Assembly: GCF_029223585.1 (NCBI RefSeq)
Contig: NZ_CP119424.1
Location: forward strand, 1,550,001 to 1,614,000
DNA length: 64,000 bases
Source: Photobacterium sp. DA100
Lineage (GTDB): Bacteria; Pseudomonadota; Gammaproteobacteria; Enterobacterales; Vibrionaceae
Reading direction: 5' to 3'
Shown here one piece after another: positions 46,842 through 56,463 of the stretch (the stretch's first letter is position 1; every line of letters starts with the position of its first letter). The notes under the pieces were generated by a model. The model did no database searches and was not told the DNA's origin. It worked only from the letters and a program-made list of their open reading frames with translations. Made by a program: the position numbers and the translations under genes.

Positions 46842-47459
46842 TTATGCTTTGGTGCTAGCTAACAGCGCTCCGCAACCTATGAACATTGTTCCAAAAATAC
46901 GATTAAGTCTTTTTAAGACCATTGGAGACTTGATGTAATAAGCAAGCTTCGCTGCCAATATGACATAAATTACCATTACACAAGTATCTACTATGATTGT
47001 GGTTGCCCCCATCTGAATGATTTGTAGATAGTGTGAAGAAGTTGCATCAAGAAACTGTGGCAATAGAGCAGCAAAGAAGATTACTGTTTTAGGATTAGTC
47101 AGGTTGACAAAAACAGCTTTTCTAAACAGTTTCCATTCGGAGGTTTCAACTAATATATCTGTAGCATTGATCGTAGTGGTTTCTTGAAATTTTTGTATTC
47201 CAAGCCAGATTAAGTAAGCCACTCCCACCCACTTGATTACTATAAATGCCATCAACGACTGCGAAACAAGAACACCTAACCCCATACCAATCAAGATAAT
47301 GTAGAATGCAAGACCAAGTTGCAAGCCTATGATAGATATCAGCGATTTCCTAAAACCATATACCATTCCATTATTAATGGTATTAATTGTACCAGAGCCA
47401 GGAATTACGCTGTATATAAAAGTTGCACTAAGATACGTAACCCAAATTTCAATATTCAC
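46842..47459 (-). CDS. LysE/RhtB-family exporter
   Basis: About 205 residues and six helices; FIYSVIPGSGTINTINNGMVYGF, GVAYLIWLGIQKF and VNLTNPKTVIFFAALLPQF are family signatures. I set the start at the GTG 47457-47459, giving MNIEIWVTYL as in homologues; an ATG at 47508-47510 would add 17 hydrophobic residues. Related to, but clearly different from, the exporter at 43393; its substrate is unknown. Confidence 0.85.
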   Translation of the reverse strand: MNIEIWVTYLSATFIYSVIPGSGTINTINNGMVYGFRKSLISIIGLQLGLAFYIILIGMGLGVLVSQSLMAFIVIKWVGVAYLIWLGIQKFQETTTINATDILVETSEWKLFRKAVFVNLTNPKTVIFFAALLPQFLDATSSHYLQIIQMGATTIIVDTCVMVIYVILAAKLAYYIKSPMVLKRLNRIFGTMFIGCGALLASTKA

Positions 47460-47738
47460 AAACAACCCCAAACATAACCACAACAAAAGCATGGGAAATA
47501 AAAAACGCATTATCCTATGTAACCTAGTTTGAATACAGATATTTTTTATACTCGAAAAAGCTGTTTACTCATCCAATGTTTGTGAGTCGATACAAAGCTT
47601 AACCTTGCGTTTTATCAGTGCCGTGCTAGGCAAAGGTGTAGTGGTTTGTGGTTGATGCTTGTATACCTACGACACCCATTAATGGCATTGGATATGCTTT
47701 GCTTTAAACATCATAAGGCTTAATGATGTGGTAATAGC

Positions 47739-47906
47739 TTAATCAAACAACGCGTGAAACAATTGAACTTGATCAATGTTCGCAGGTAAGCGGTCACGGG
47801 CCATTAGGAAGAATGTAAATTCGTTGGGATAGCCAATTTGACGCTTTGAAAATGAGGTAGCGATCCGAGTGAAGTACACGCTATTTGGGAGTCTCAATAA
47901 GCACAT
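47739..47906 (-). pseudogene. N-terminal fragment of a tyrosine-recombinase integrase
   Basis: About 55 codons reading MCLLRLPNSVYFTRIATSFS, then GYPNEFTFFLMARDRLPANI and a stop. This resembles the opening domain of Vibrio integrases (pattern LxRPNGxYYTRI..P..LR..G(F/Y)P.E..FSLLTRDR), which normally continues for about 400 residues. Only the first part remains, so it is a truncated copy. Its position beside a tRNA gene and a duplicated tRNA end fits an excised or decayed genomic island. Recognition is by eye over a short stretch. Confidence 0.45.
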
Positions 47907-47952
47907 CGGTGCTTCTTTTCTGCGCAAGAAGATTATTGACAGCGTAGATACG

Positions 47953-47996
47953 AAAAAGGCCTTGTCTTGTGTCGGGGACGCCTAGTCAAGGCCTTT
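47953..47996. terminator. Terminator-like hairpin next to the repeat
   Basis: GGCCTTG / CAAGGCC stem with a 22-base loop, preceded by A5 and followed by T3; sits next to the copy of the tRNA end as the real terminator sits next to the tRNA. Confidence 0.5.
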
Positions 47997-48021
47997 GAAT
48001 GTGGCGGAGACATAGGGATTT
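47994..48021 (-). repeat. 28-bp copy of the tRNA-Ser 3' end (candidate attachment site)
   Basis: Matches 48171-48198 at 27 of 28 positions, in the same orientation; the covered part is the tRNA acceptor 3' strand, CCA and part of the T stem. One base in the acceptor strand differs, so it cannot be a functional tRNA end. Confidence 0.65.
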
Positions 48022-48142
48022 ACTTCGCCCTTCGGGCCGTTGCTTTAAAACGCCTTCGGCTAGCAACGTTGTCTCGCTTCGCTCGGCTGAACCCTGTCTA
48101 GCGTTCTTCACCCTATCACTTTCATTGCCAAGTGACAGAAGT

Positions 48143-48172
48143 AAAAAAGCCAGCAGTTAAGCTGGCTTTTTT
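48143..48172. terminator. Terminator of tRNA-Ser
   Basis: AAAAAGCCAGC / GCTGGCTTTTT stem with loop AGTTAA, six bases past the tRNA 3' end. Confidence 0.9.
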
Positions 48173-48178
48173 TGAATG

Positions 48179-48269
48179 TGGCGGAGAGATAGGGATTTGA
48201 ACCCTAGATACGCTATTAACGTATGCCGGTTTTCAAGACCGGTGCTTTCAACCACTCAGCCATCTCTCC
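48179..48269 (-). tRNA. tRNA-Ser (anticodon TGA)
   Basis: Read on the minus strand, a 91-base class II tRNA starts GGAGAGATGGCTGAGTGG, has anticodon loop CTTGAAA (anticodon TGA, reading UCA and related Ser codons), a long variable arm, T arm GGGTTCAAATCCC and encoded CCA. Acceptor arms GGAGAGA / TCTCTCC pair fully. Its 3' end appears to have been used as an integration site. Confidence 0.96.
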
Positions 48270-48282
48270 GTAAGTGCGGCGT

Positions 48283-48311
48283 ATAATAAAGTAGGACTTT
48301 CTTGTTGTAAA
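48283..48311 (-). promoter_or_regulatory. Sigma-70 promoter of tRNA-Ser
   Basis: On the minus strand, -35 TTTACA and -10 TATTAT are separated by exactly 17 bp, followed by a GC-rich discriminator (ACGCCGC) typical of stringently controlled stable-RNA promoters. Confidence 0.75.
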
Positions 48312-48628
48312 GCCCCAATGAGTTCAACTGCTCAGTGTCTGAACAATTTATCTCACCTGACCCGAATCTGCTTAATTTGCCACTTCAGCTAAAACAAACC
48401 CAGCCAAATAAAACCTTGTCCAAATATCCATACAATTAATCAGTCTATGAAGCAAGCTCACAGAATAGCACTGGTTTGCTCGCACTATTCCATTAACATT
48501 ATAAATAGAAGCAACATACACCTTTACTTGAAACCTTGGAGGTATTTTCCCCGCTGTAAGCCACTGAATAAAAAACCATAAGTAAATGGCTATTATCAAT
48601 CCTCTTGAAATCGATAAGGGAATTATCC
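48312..48628. other. Intergenic region between tRNA-Ser promoter and M60-like gene
   Basis: No gene is seen. AAGGGA before the ATG at 48629 serves the protease gene. Confidence 0.35.
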
Positions 48629-51600
48629 ATGAAAAAATCACTCTGCCAGCTTACGCTTGGGGTTTGGGCGATAGGCTGCTCGTCAACCCTCGCCGCCCCT
48701 CTCACCATTGAACTTGAACAACTTGCTGTACAGGCAAATCAAGCGCTGAGCGAGGTCTATATGGCTTCTCAAAGTGCTGGTATCACCGAATTAGGCGATT
48801 GCTCCTACAGCTGCGGAGGGCACCCAAACTGGGACCCAATCGCTGGGTACTATTTTGTCAACGTAAACGACACCAAGGTATATGTTCGTTATGGCGCCCC
48901 TGTACGCTTTTCTACCCCCATTTATCGCAATGAAGGCGGCCAAACTAACTTCTTCAGCCAACTGGCTGGCATCGATATCGACAATTACCATACCGGTGTT
49001 GTTCAGCTGGACAAATGGCCTGACTTCTTCGTTGATAAAAGCTTGCCGTCAGACTTCACCCAACAGGCACAAAAATCGCATAGTGGATGCTTCCTGGCCT
49101 ACCAACCTGTCAATAGCTACGCCCCTCAAGCAAGCTTCTATGCCGTGACATCAGGCTGCCCTGATCCCGTGGACGCCGCCGTTGAATCTGGAAATGCCCT
49201 TCTCATTCCAGATAGGGAATCGGTGCTGCAAGCGATCCTCAATGTCATTGAAGCTAACAGCACGCAATATCAAGAGGCAAAAAATGCCATTTTCAACCTC
49301 ACGCCTGATGGGCATGCCAAAGAAGACGGCAGCAGCTTAACCAACCTATCATGGGACCCAACCCACGATGCCAGCACGTTTATTCCTACCTATGGAGTCA
49401 ACGAAGCCATTTTGTACACCAACGATGTCTATGTGTCGGGTAAGACGGTGTATGAAAAAGCCATCGGTATTGTTGGTGAAACAGACAACAGCCGCTATTT
49501 AGTGCTCGGCTCCAACCCCATGCGAACTTGGCAGCGTGGTTTTGAAACCAATGAACAAACAGAGGCTTTTGTTGAAAACAGTATTCAGTGGCTAACCGGT
49601 AAAACACCCAGTGATATTCTTTCTGGTGGGCTGAACATTGTTATTGCACAGATGGAGAATGGCTATTACTTCCCCGATGAAAGTGCGACGCGTAACTGGC
49701 TAGATCACCGCTTTCCCGATAGCGTCACTTACAATCCGGCCAGAAGTTGCAATGGCACGGCACTTACCGGCTGTATCACCCCAGAAACTGATTTATTGAT
49801 CGTCTCCCAGTATCTTCGCAGCGGGGAAGACGCCGAGAGCATTGCTGAGCAAGTACAAGCTGCGCAGGCACAAGGGATCCCCGTCATGTATCTCCATCAT
49901 GACGGCAACCAGACCGCACTGGGCAAACAGCTATTCCAGCTCTTCAATGTCAGTTACGAATGGGATAATTACTGGAAAAAGCTAGGGCTGAAAGGTTTTG
50001 ATATTACAGCTAGACAAGGACTACTGCCTGACGATGTCGAAAAAGTCAAAACCATGGTCACGCATTTCCTCGATCAAAGCTTTACCAGCGATTTAAGCCA
50101 ATGTGATTCAAGTTGTTCAAACGTCGACAGCTTCAAAACTGAATTCCAAGACGCAGCGACCCTGGTCAGGAACATGGCCAACGGCCTAGACAGCAACAAG
50201 ACCGACTTATTCTCACTAGAAGGATATAAGTACCAGAAACTGCTGATCTTGCTCGCCGATTATTTCCGCCAGTCCGTTTCATTTCCAATGGACATGGCCT
50301 CGAGCGATACCACCCGCTTCCTGGAAGCCTATTATGCCGACCACGTTCAATACAATTACCGTGACCTCAGCCCTGCTCAGCCGGATCTTGGCAACTTTAG
50401 CCGCGGTGACTTCAGCCATATCACACCAAGCGACCGGACTGTAACACTGACAAGCAAGGCTCATTTCCAGTCTGCCGGTGTTTACGCCCTGCCGGGACAA
50501 ACATTTGAAGTAACGCGCCTTGATGATAATGCCGCAGCCAATACCACAGTGTTTGTCAATTCGTTGCGATCATCAGCTTCGAAGCCATTCTCCTCCGGGG
50601 GCTACAAACGGCCGAAGTACCTCCAGTCAGTGAAAATTAGCTTACTGCCGGGTGAAACCCTCAAGCTAACGTCGCCTTACGGCGGGCCGGTGCAAGTCGG
50701 ATTTAGTGGTGAGGCAGGATTACCCGTTGAGCTAGCGTTCAAGCAAATTGGCCGCCACCCTCATTGGCGAAGCAGCGAAGACAACATCAGCTTTGCCCAG
50801 GCTATGGAGCAAGAGCAATTTGATTGGGCTGAGGTGGCCACTCCCTACTTTGAAGTGCACTCGACCATGTCGAAGATGAAGTCCACTTTGTCAGATGCCA
50901 ACTGGACAACCGCGGAAAACTTAGCCAGCGCAATTGATGCATACATTCATGACTACCCACACGTACTGGCAGGTTTCCAGGGAGACGGTATCACCCAGAT
51001 CCCAGAAATTCATGATTTTGCGGCCCAGAAGGGTTGGACAATCGACAGCCATGCCATCGTCAAGCATATGAATGCGGATCAGCCGACTTGCGGCTATGGC
51101 TGCTCGGGCAACCCATATGATGCGGGCTGGGCCTTTAGCCCAACCGGCCATGGTGATATCCACGAACTCGGCCACGGCTTAGAAAAAGGACGTTTCCGCT
51201 TCAGTGGCTGGGAAGGCCATGCCAGTACCAACCCTTATTCGTACTATTCAAAAACCCAATTCTTCAAGCAAACAGGAGAAGCACCAAGCTGCCAGAAACT
51301 TCCTTTTAAATCCATGTATGAAACGCTGCAGACAGCACAGAATCAGCCAGATCCTTTTGCATATATGCAGCAAGCCAACTTAACAAAATGGAATCATGGT
51401 GTTGCCATCTATATCCAGATGATGATGGCCGCCCAAGCCCAAGGCGTGCTTCAAGACGGCTGGCACCTACTGGCACGACTTCATATCTTGGAACGTGAAT
51501 TTAACCGGGCCAAAAAGAATGAGTCCGAATGGTTGCTCCGCAGAGATAACTTGGGATTCAGCCAGTATTCTTATGATGAAATAAAATCCATCAGCAATAA

Positions 51601-52240
51601 CGACTGGCTCGCAATTGGCATTTCCTATGTTACCCGCCTCGACTATGGTGACTATTTGAACATGTGGGGGATCTCAGTCTCCGAGAAGGCGCGGTTGCAA
51701 TTGGCCGAACATGACTTTGCCCAAGCCATGCTTCAATACTACCAAGCTGACGGCAATGATTACTGCTACGGCCTAGATAAACCTGTGCTGCCTGTCAATG
51801 GCACCATGAGATGGTCTGGTATCGATCCTGGCGAAGGGACAGATGTGGCTTTTGGTAAACCGGTGACGATATCCAGTTATTACGATGAAAGCCGCTTCCC
51901 TGCAAGCCATGCCGTCGACGGCAAGTCATCCACTTTCGTCCACTCACAGCGTGGCAGTTCAGAATGGCTTGAAGTGGATCTCGAAGCAAGCTTGCCAATT
52001 AGCGCAATCATCCTGACCAACCGCTCGGATTGTTGTCAGTCCCGCACAGAAAATATCACGCTGCAATTGCTCGACGGCTCGAGAAATTCAGTTTGGAACT
52101 CAGGTCCGCTGGGAATTCAAGATGAGTGGATATTCGATGATCGCCATGGCCTGCCAACAACTCAGATCCGCTATATACGGCTAGAGTCTAACAATCAATA
52201 TATTAATATCAGTGGCATTATGGCCTATAGCCAGCCATAG
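48629..52240 (+). CDS. Secreted M60/ImpA-like metalloprotease with discoidin domain
   Basis: A 1203-residue exported protein (signal MKKSLCQLTLGVWAIGCSST, cleavage about residue 23). The metal site is HELGH at 845-849 with a likely third ligand Glu862 in SGWEGHAS; this is the gluzincin pattern of M60/ImpA-type proteases that cut O-glycosylated (mucin-like) proteins. The N-terminal 800 residues hold the ImpA/AcfD-like accessory domains (YGVNEAILYTNDVYVSGKTVYE, LVLGSNPMRTWQRG). Residues about 1070-1203 form a fucolectin/F5-8C module (ASHAVDGKSSTFVHSQRGSSEWLEVDL cut short here) for glycan binding. The ATG at 48629 follows AAGGGAATTATCC. Probably a host-mucus-directed enzyme; virulence is not implied by sequence alone. 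Confidence 0.85.
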   Translation: MKKSLCQLTLGVWAIGCSSTLAAPLTIELEQLAVQANQALSEVYMASQSAGITELGDCSYSCGGHPNWDPIAGYYFVNVNDTKVYVRYGAPVRFSTPIYRNEGGQTNFFSQLAGIDIDNYHTGVVQLDKWPDFFVDKSLPSDFTQQAQKSHSGCFLAYQPVNSYAPQASFYAVTSGCPDPVDAAVESGNALLIPDRESVLQAILNVIEANSTQYQEAKNAIFNLTPDGHAKEDGSSLTNLSWDPTHDASTFIPTYGVNEAILYTNDVYVSGKTVYEKAIGIVGETDNSRYLVLGSNPMRTWQRGFETNEQTEAFVENSIQWLTGKTPSDILSGGLNIVIAQMENGYYFPDESATRNWLDHRFPDSVTYNPARSCNGTALTGCITPETDLLIVSQYLRSGEDAESIAEQVQAAQAQGIPVMYLHHDGNQTALGKQLFQLFNVSYEWDNYWKKLGLKGFDITARQGLLPDDVEKVKTMVTHFLDQSFTSDLSQCDSSCSNVDSFKTEFQDAATLVRNMANGLDSNKTDLFSLEGYKYQKLLILLADYFRQSVSFPMDMASSDTTRFLEAYYADHVQYNYRDLSPAQPDLGNFSRGDFSHITPSDRTVTLTSKAHFQSAGVYALPGQTFEVTRLDDNAAANTTVFVNSLRSSASKPFSSGGYKRPKYLQSVKISLLPGETLKLTSPYGGPVQVGFSGEAGLPVELAFKQIGRHPHWRSSEDNISFAQAMEQEQFDWAEVATPYFEVHSTMSKMKSTLSDANWTTAENLASAIDAYIHDYPHVLAGFQGDGITQIPEIHDFAAQKGWTIDSHAIVKHMNADQPTCGYGCSGNPYDAGWAFSPTGHGDIHELGHGLEKGRFRFSGWEGHASTNPYSYYSKTQFFKQTGEAPSCQKLPFKSMYETLQTAQNQPDPFAYMQQANLTKWNHGVAIYIQMMMAAQAQGVLQDGWHLLARLHILEREFNRAKKNESEWLLRRDNLGFSQYSYDEIKSISNNDWLAIGISYVTRLDYGDYLNMWGISVSEKARLQLAEHDFAQAMLQYYQADGNDYCYGLDKPVLPVNGTMRWSGIDPGEGTDVAFGKPVTISSYYDESRFPASHAVDGKSSTFVHSQRGSSEWLEVDLEASLPISAIILTNRSDCCQSRTENITLQLLDGSRNSVWNSGPLGIQDEWIFDDRHGLPTTQIRYIRLESNNQYINISGIMAYSQP

Positions 52241-52251
52241 CCACGGCAACA

Positions 52252-52290
52252 AAAAACCGCCGCACTCAAAATGAGTGCGGCGGTTTCTTT
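52252..52290. terminator. Bidirectional terminator
   Basis: A 15-bp stem (AAACCGCCGCACTCA / TGAGTGCGGCGGTTT) between the protease gene and the converging DUF808 gene. Confidence 0.95.
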
Positions 52291-52297
52291 ATGATCT

Positions 52298-53212
52298 TCA
52301 AGCCACCGCGTCTCTGATCCTGCGGTAAATAGTTACCACAAATAACACCACTGCCCCGCTGAACAGGCCAATCGCCGCATTGACAAACGCAGGAAGCATC
52401 AAGGCACCACCAGGGACTTCTGAAGCTTGATGAGTCAGATGCTCTATCAAGACATGGGAGTGCGGCATGCTGTGTACTACGATACCTCCCCCCACCAAGA
52501 ACATCGCAATAGTGCCGACAACCGCCAGACTCTTCATCAGATAAGGAGCCGCCTTGATCAGCGATTCACCGATTCCGCGCTTGAAGGAACCCGCCTCACT
52601 CGTTCGGGCAAGGTACAAGCCAAGATCATCAAGCTTGACGATACCGGCCACCAAGCCGTAGACCCCTATGGTCATAAACAGAGCAATCACACTGACCACC
52701 AGCACCTGGGTCAGCATAGCCGACTCTTGAACCGTACCTAGGGCGATAACAATAATCTCCGCCGAGAGAATGAAATCGGTCCTTATTGCCCCTTGTATTT
52801 TCTTTTTCTCAAACTCGACCAGATCCTCTGCCGCATCCATCTGCTCGAACTCGTCGCTGTCTTCTGGCCGATGCGGATGGAACAGCTTCTCCATCACTTT
52901 TTCGAACCCTTCAAAACAGAGGAACAGGCCGCCGACCAGTAGCATCGGAGTGATCAGCCAGGGCGCAAAGGCACTGATCAACAATGCCGCAGGCACCAGA
53001 ATCAACTTATTGCGAAACGACCCCTTGGCGACCGCCCACACCACAGGAATCTCACGTTCGGCTCGCACGCCAGACACCTGTTGGGCATTCAATGCCAAAT
53101 CGTCCCCCAGCACCCCAGCGGTTTTGCGAGCAGCCACTTTGCTCATGACCGCCACATCATCAAGCACAGTCGCGATATCATCCAACAGGGTCAGTAAACT
53201 TGCTCCGGCCAC
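52298..53212 (-). CDS. yedI: DUF808 (YedI) family inner-membrane protein
   Basis: A 304-residue protein: [39 protein letters not shown] at the N-terminus is the invariant DUF808 signature (only partly quoted in family logos), followed by four to six membrane helices and the [14 protein letters not shown] segment. Function is unknown. Single gene. Confidence 0.9.
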   Translation of the reverse strand: MAGASLLTLLDDIATVLDDVAVMSKVAARKTAGVLGDDLALNAQQVSGVRAEREIPVVWAVAKGSFRNKLILVPAALLISAFAPWLITPMLLVGGLFLCFEGFEKVMEKLFHPHRPEDSDEFEQMDAAEDLVEFEKKKIQGAIRTDFILSAEIIVIALGTVQESAMLTQVLVVSVIALFMTIGVYGLVAGIVKLDDLGLYLARTSEAGSFKRGIGESLIKAAPYLMKSLAVVGTIAMFLVGGGIVVHSMPHSHVLIEHLTHQASEVPGGALMLPAFVNAAIGLFSGAVVLFVVTIYRRIRDAVA

Positions 53213-53500
53213 TTAGCACCTCTTTCTTTTTATTGTACTAATTAACTGTAGTGAAGAATTAATGATTCTAGCCACCGCGAGGAAGCAATCAGGGAGCTAG
53301 ATCTTTTCGATAAATTCATTGAAGATCTCGCGGCATTGAGGATCCCCCGCTAAAATGTAACAAGATATTACCACTAATCAGCCCCTTGGCGAGATAGATA
53401 TTATTCAGCGGTTACCTACTTCGCCGCTGCTTTGGGAACTCTTTCAGTCACATTTCATTATCACGGAAGCTAGCTTACCTATTTGCGAGGTGACAGGCTT

Positions 53501-54664
53501 ATGGCGATTGCCATTGTCTTGATAGTGATAGTTGTGGCATCCATTGCCTTTCATTTTCTCAGCCCGTGGTGGCTAACCCCTGCCGCATCCAACTGGGGCG
53601 AGATAGACGGTGCCCTCAACCTGACTCTGGTGATCACCGGTGCGTTTTTTATCGTGATCAACTTGATGATCGCTTGGTTTGTGATCAAGTATCGCCACCG
53701 CCAAGGCCATAAATCCACTTACCAGCCAGACAACAAACGTCTCGAGGCCTGGTTAATTGGCTTAACATCCGTTGCGATTATCGGTTTGCTGGCCCCGGGA
53801 CTGGTGGTATACGGCAAGTTCGTTGCCGTGCCCGATGATGCCAAAGAGGTAGAGGTCGTAGGCGAACAGTGGAAATGGAGCTTTCGCTTTCCCGGCGATG
53901 ACAACCAACTGGGCAAATCAGATATTCGCTTTATCAGCAGCACCAACCCATTGGGGCTCGATCCTGACGACCCCGCCTCCGGTGATGACAAAATCATACT
54001 GGGTCCCGAATTGCACCTACCGCTCTACTCGCCCTATAAGATCTTGCTGAGATCCAAAGATGTCCTGCACGATTTCAATGTCCCGCAATTTCGCGCCAAG
54101 ATGGACCTGGTCCCCGGCACAGTCAGCTATTTTTGGCTGACGCCCACCCAGCGCGGCACTTTCGATATCTTGTGTGCCGAGCTGTGTGGTGTTGGGCACT
54201 TCAATATGCGCGGTAGGGTCGTGGTTGAGGATGATGCCCAGTTTGGCCGCTGGCTTGCCAAACAACCGACGTTTGCCCAAACCCAGCAGCCAGCATCAGA
54301 GAGGGAGCAACCCGTTACTGATCCTGTCGAACATGGCAAAACCCTGTCCGAGGTGAATGGCTGTATCGGATGCCACAGCATAGACGGCAAACCCGGTGTC
54401 GGCCCAACATGGCTCGGCCTCTATGGCAAAACCGAAATCCTGTCCGACGATACAGAAGTGCTGGTTGACGATGAATATCTCAAAGTCGCGATTCTCAACG
54501 CCAACGCTGAAATCGTAAAAGGCTACCCAGCCATCATGCCGGTCTACCAATTTAACGATCAGGAAGTGGATGCCATTATTGCCTACATCAAGGCGGTGTC
54601 ATCACCGCAGGCAGATCCTGGTGGAGGTGATAACGACAGTAAAGCCAATGAGGGAGCACAATAA
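53501..54664 (+). CDS. coxB: Cytochrome c oxidase subunit II with fused cytochrome c domain
   Basis: About 387 residues: three N-terminal hydrophobic segments (one more than usual), the periplasmic CuA domain with Cys225, Cys229, His233 and Met236 in CAELCGVGHFNM, and a C-terminal cytochrome c domain with CIGCH (Cys288, Cys291, His292). This caa3-type fusion lets the oxidase take electrons through its own heme c. The ATG 53501 follows GAGGTG; an upstream TTG is less likely. First of five genes with short gaps or overlaps. Confidence 0.92.
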   Translation: MAIAIVLIVIVVASIAFHFLSPWWLTPAASNWGEIDGALNLTLVITGAFFIVINLMIAWFVIKYRHRQGHKSTYQPDNKRLEAWLIGLTSVAIIGLLAPGLVVYGKFVAVPDDAKEVEVVGEQWKWSFRFPGDDNQLGKSDIRFISSTNPLGLDPDDPASGDDKIILGPELHLPLYSPYKILLRSKDVLHDFNVPQFRAKMDLVPGTVSYFWLTPTQRGTFDILCAELCGVGHFNMRGRVVVEDDAQFGRWLAKQPTFAQTQQPASEREQPVTDPVEHGKTLSEVNGCIGCHSIDGKPGVGPTWLGLYGKTEILSDDTEVLVDDEYLKVAILNANAEIVKGYPAIMPVYQFNDQEVDAIIAYIKAVSSPQADPGGGDNDSKANEGAQ

Positions 54665-56463
54665 TGTTCGAAACCAGTCCCTATGCCGTCAAAAAACGCC
54701 CGCAGTCCTTCTGGACCAAATATGTCTGGAGCCAGGATCACAAGGTCATTGCCATCCAGTACACCCTCACAGCTATCGCGATGGGGCTGATTGCACTGGT
54801 GCTTTCTTGGCTGATGCGGCTGCAACTGGGGTTCCCCGGCAAGTTCGACTTTATTGATGTCAACCTCTACTACCAGTCAATGACCCTGCACGGCATGATC
54901 ATGGTGGTATACCTGCTCACCGCCTTGTTTCTGGGCGGCTTCGGTAATTACCTGATCCCCCTGATGGTCGGGGCGCGGGACATGGTCTTTCCCTTCCTCA
55001 ACATGCTCAGCTACTGGTTCTACTTACTGGCATCGTTAATTCTGGTCGCGAGCTTTTTTGTGACCGGCGGGCCGACTGGCGCGGGCTGGACCCTCTACCC
55101 CCCTCAAGCCATTATGCCCGGTACACCGGGGACAGACTGGGGGATCGTGCTGATGCTGCTTTCACTGGCGGTGTTTATTGTTGCCGCCACCATGGGTGGG
55201 CTAAATTATGTCACCACCGTACTGCAAGCCCGTACCGAAGGAATGACATTGCTGCGTATGCCATTGACAGTGTGGGGGATCTTCACCGCTTCGGTCATGG
55301 CGTTGCTGGCCTTCCCGGCATTGCTGGTCAGTGCCATTATGATGCTGTTCGATAAACTGCTCGGCTCGAGCTTCTTTATGCCGGCTATTTATTCCATGGG
55401 CCAACAGACCGGCTACGACGGCGGAAGCCCGATCCTGTTCCAGCACCTGTTTTGGTTTTTCGGCCACCCCGAAGTGTATATCGTGGCCTTGCCCGCTTTC
55501 GGTATCGTCTCCGATCTCATCAGTATCCATGCCCGCAAAAATATCTTCGGCTACAAAATGATGGTCTGGGCCATTTTGGGTATCGCGGCTCTGAGCTTTA
55601 TTGTCTGGGCCCACCACATGTACGTCAGTGGCATGAATCCATACTTTGGCTTCTTCTTTGCCACCACTACGTTAGTGATTGCGGTACCGACTGCAATCAA
55701 GGTCTACAACTGGCTGTTCACCCTCTGGCGTGGCGATATTCACCTCAGCCTGCCGATGCTTTTCGCTATCGCCTTCATGAGCAGCTTTATCATCGGCGGG
55801 CTAACCGGCTTGTTCCTCGGCAATGTGATTGTCGATATCCCACTGTCCGATACTTACTTTGTCGTCGCCCACTTCCACATGGTCATGGGCGTGTCGCCTA
55901 TCTTGGTCATTTTCGGGGGCATCTACCATTGGTACCCTAAAATTACCGGCAGGATGATGAATCCGGTGATGGGGCATATCCACTTCTGGATCACTTTCCT
56001 CGGCACCTACGCCATTTACTTCCCCATGCACTATCTCGGTATCCTCGGTATGCCAAGACGTTACTACAACTGGGATGATTACAGCTTTATTCCCGAGTCC
56101 GCGCAGTCGATGAATGCCTTTATCACCATTGCTGCTCTGGTCGTCGGCGCCGCCCAGATCATTTTCCTGTTCAACCTGTTCTGGAGTTGGAAATTTGGCA
56201 AAGTGGCCGATAGCAATCCCTGGAAAGCCACGTCACTGGAATGGTTCACGCCAGACACGCCTCCCAAACACGGCAACTGGGGCGAAGAGCTCCCTGTGGT
56301 CTATCGCTGGGCCTATGACTTTAGTGTTCCCGGTCACGACAAAGACTACATCCCGCAGACACAAGCCCCTGAATCAGCCCAGGCCGCCTCTTCCTCTTCT
56401 CCCGGAACATCAGGAGGCAGTGGGAGCGAATCAACGGCAAAGGCCAATAAGGAGCGTTCATGA
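54664..56463 (+). CDS. coxA: Cytochrome c oxidase subunit I
   Basis: A 599-residue, 12-helix heme-copper oxidase subunit. Heme and copper ligands appear in TLHGMIMVVY, FFGHPEVYIVALPAFG (His-Tyr pair and the D-channel Glu), WAHHMYVSG and VVAHFHMVMG, which place it in the A-type family. It reduces O2 to water and pumps protons in the inner membrane. Start overlaps the coxB stop by one base. The C-terminal 30 residues are a low-complexity Ser/Gly/Ala tail. Confidence 0.95.
   Translation: MFETSPYAVKKRPQSFWTKYVWSQDHKVIAIQYTLTAIAMGLIALVLSWLMRLQLGFPGKFDFIDVNLYYQSMTLHGMIMVVYLLTALFLGGFGNYLIPLMVGARDMVFPFLNMLSYWFYLLASLILVASFFVTGGPTGAGWTLYPPQAIMPGTPGTDWGIVLMLLSLAVFIVAATMGGLNYVTTVLQARTEGMTLLRMPLTVWGIFTASVMALLAFPALLVSAIMMLFDKLLGSSFFMPAIYSMGQQTGYDGGSPILFQHLFWFFGHPEVYIVALPAFGIVSDLISIHARKNIFGYKMMVWAILGIAALSFIVWAHHMYVSGMNPYFGFFFATTTLVIAVPTAIKVYNWLFTLWRGDIHLSLPMLFAIAFMSSFIIGGLTGLFLGNVIVDIPLSDTYFVVAHFHMVMGVSPILVIFGGIYHWYPKITGRMMNPVMGHIHFWITFLGTYAIYFPMHYLGILGMPRRYYNWDDYSFIPESAQSMNAFITIAALVVGAAQIIFLFNLFWSWKFGKVADSNPWKATSLEWFTPDTPPKHGNWGEELPVVYRWAYDFSVPGHDKDYIPQTQAPESAQAASSSSPGTSGGSGSESTAKANKERS

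Larger units (their letters stand above)
47460..48178. other. Region between exporter and tRNA-Ser: scar of an integrated element
   Basis: Contains an integrase N-terminus remnant (47739-47906), a terminator-like hairpin (47953-47996), a 28-bp repeat of the tRNA-Ser 3' end (47994-48021), short GC hairpins at about 48025-48090, and the tRNA terminator (48143-48172). No intact gene is seen. Confidence 0.5.
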
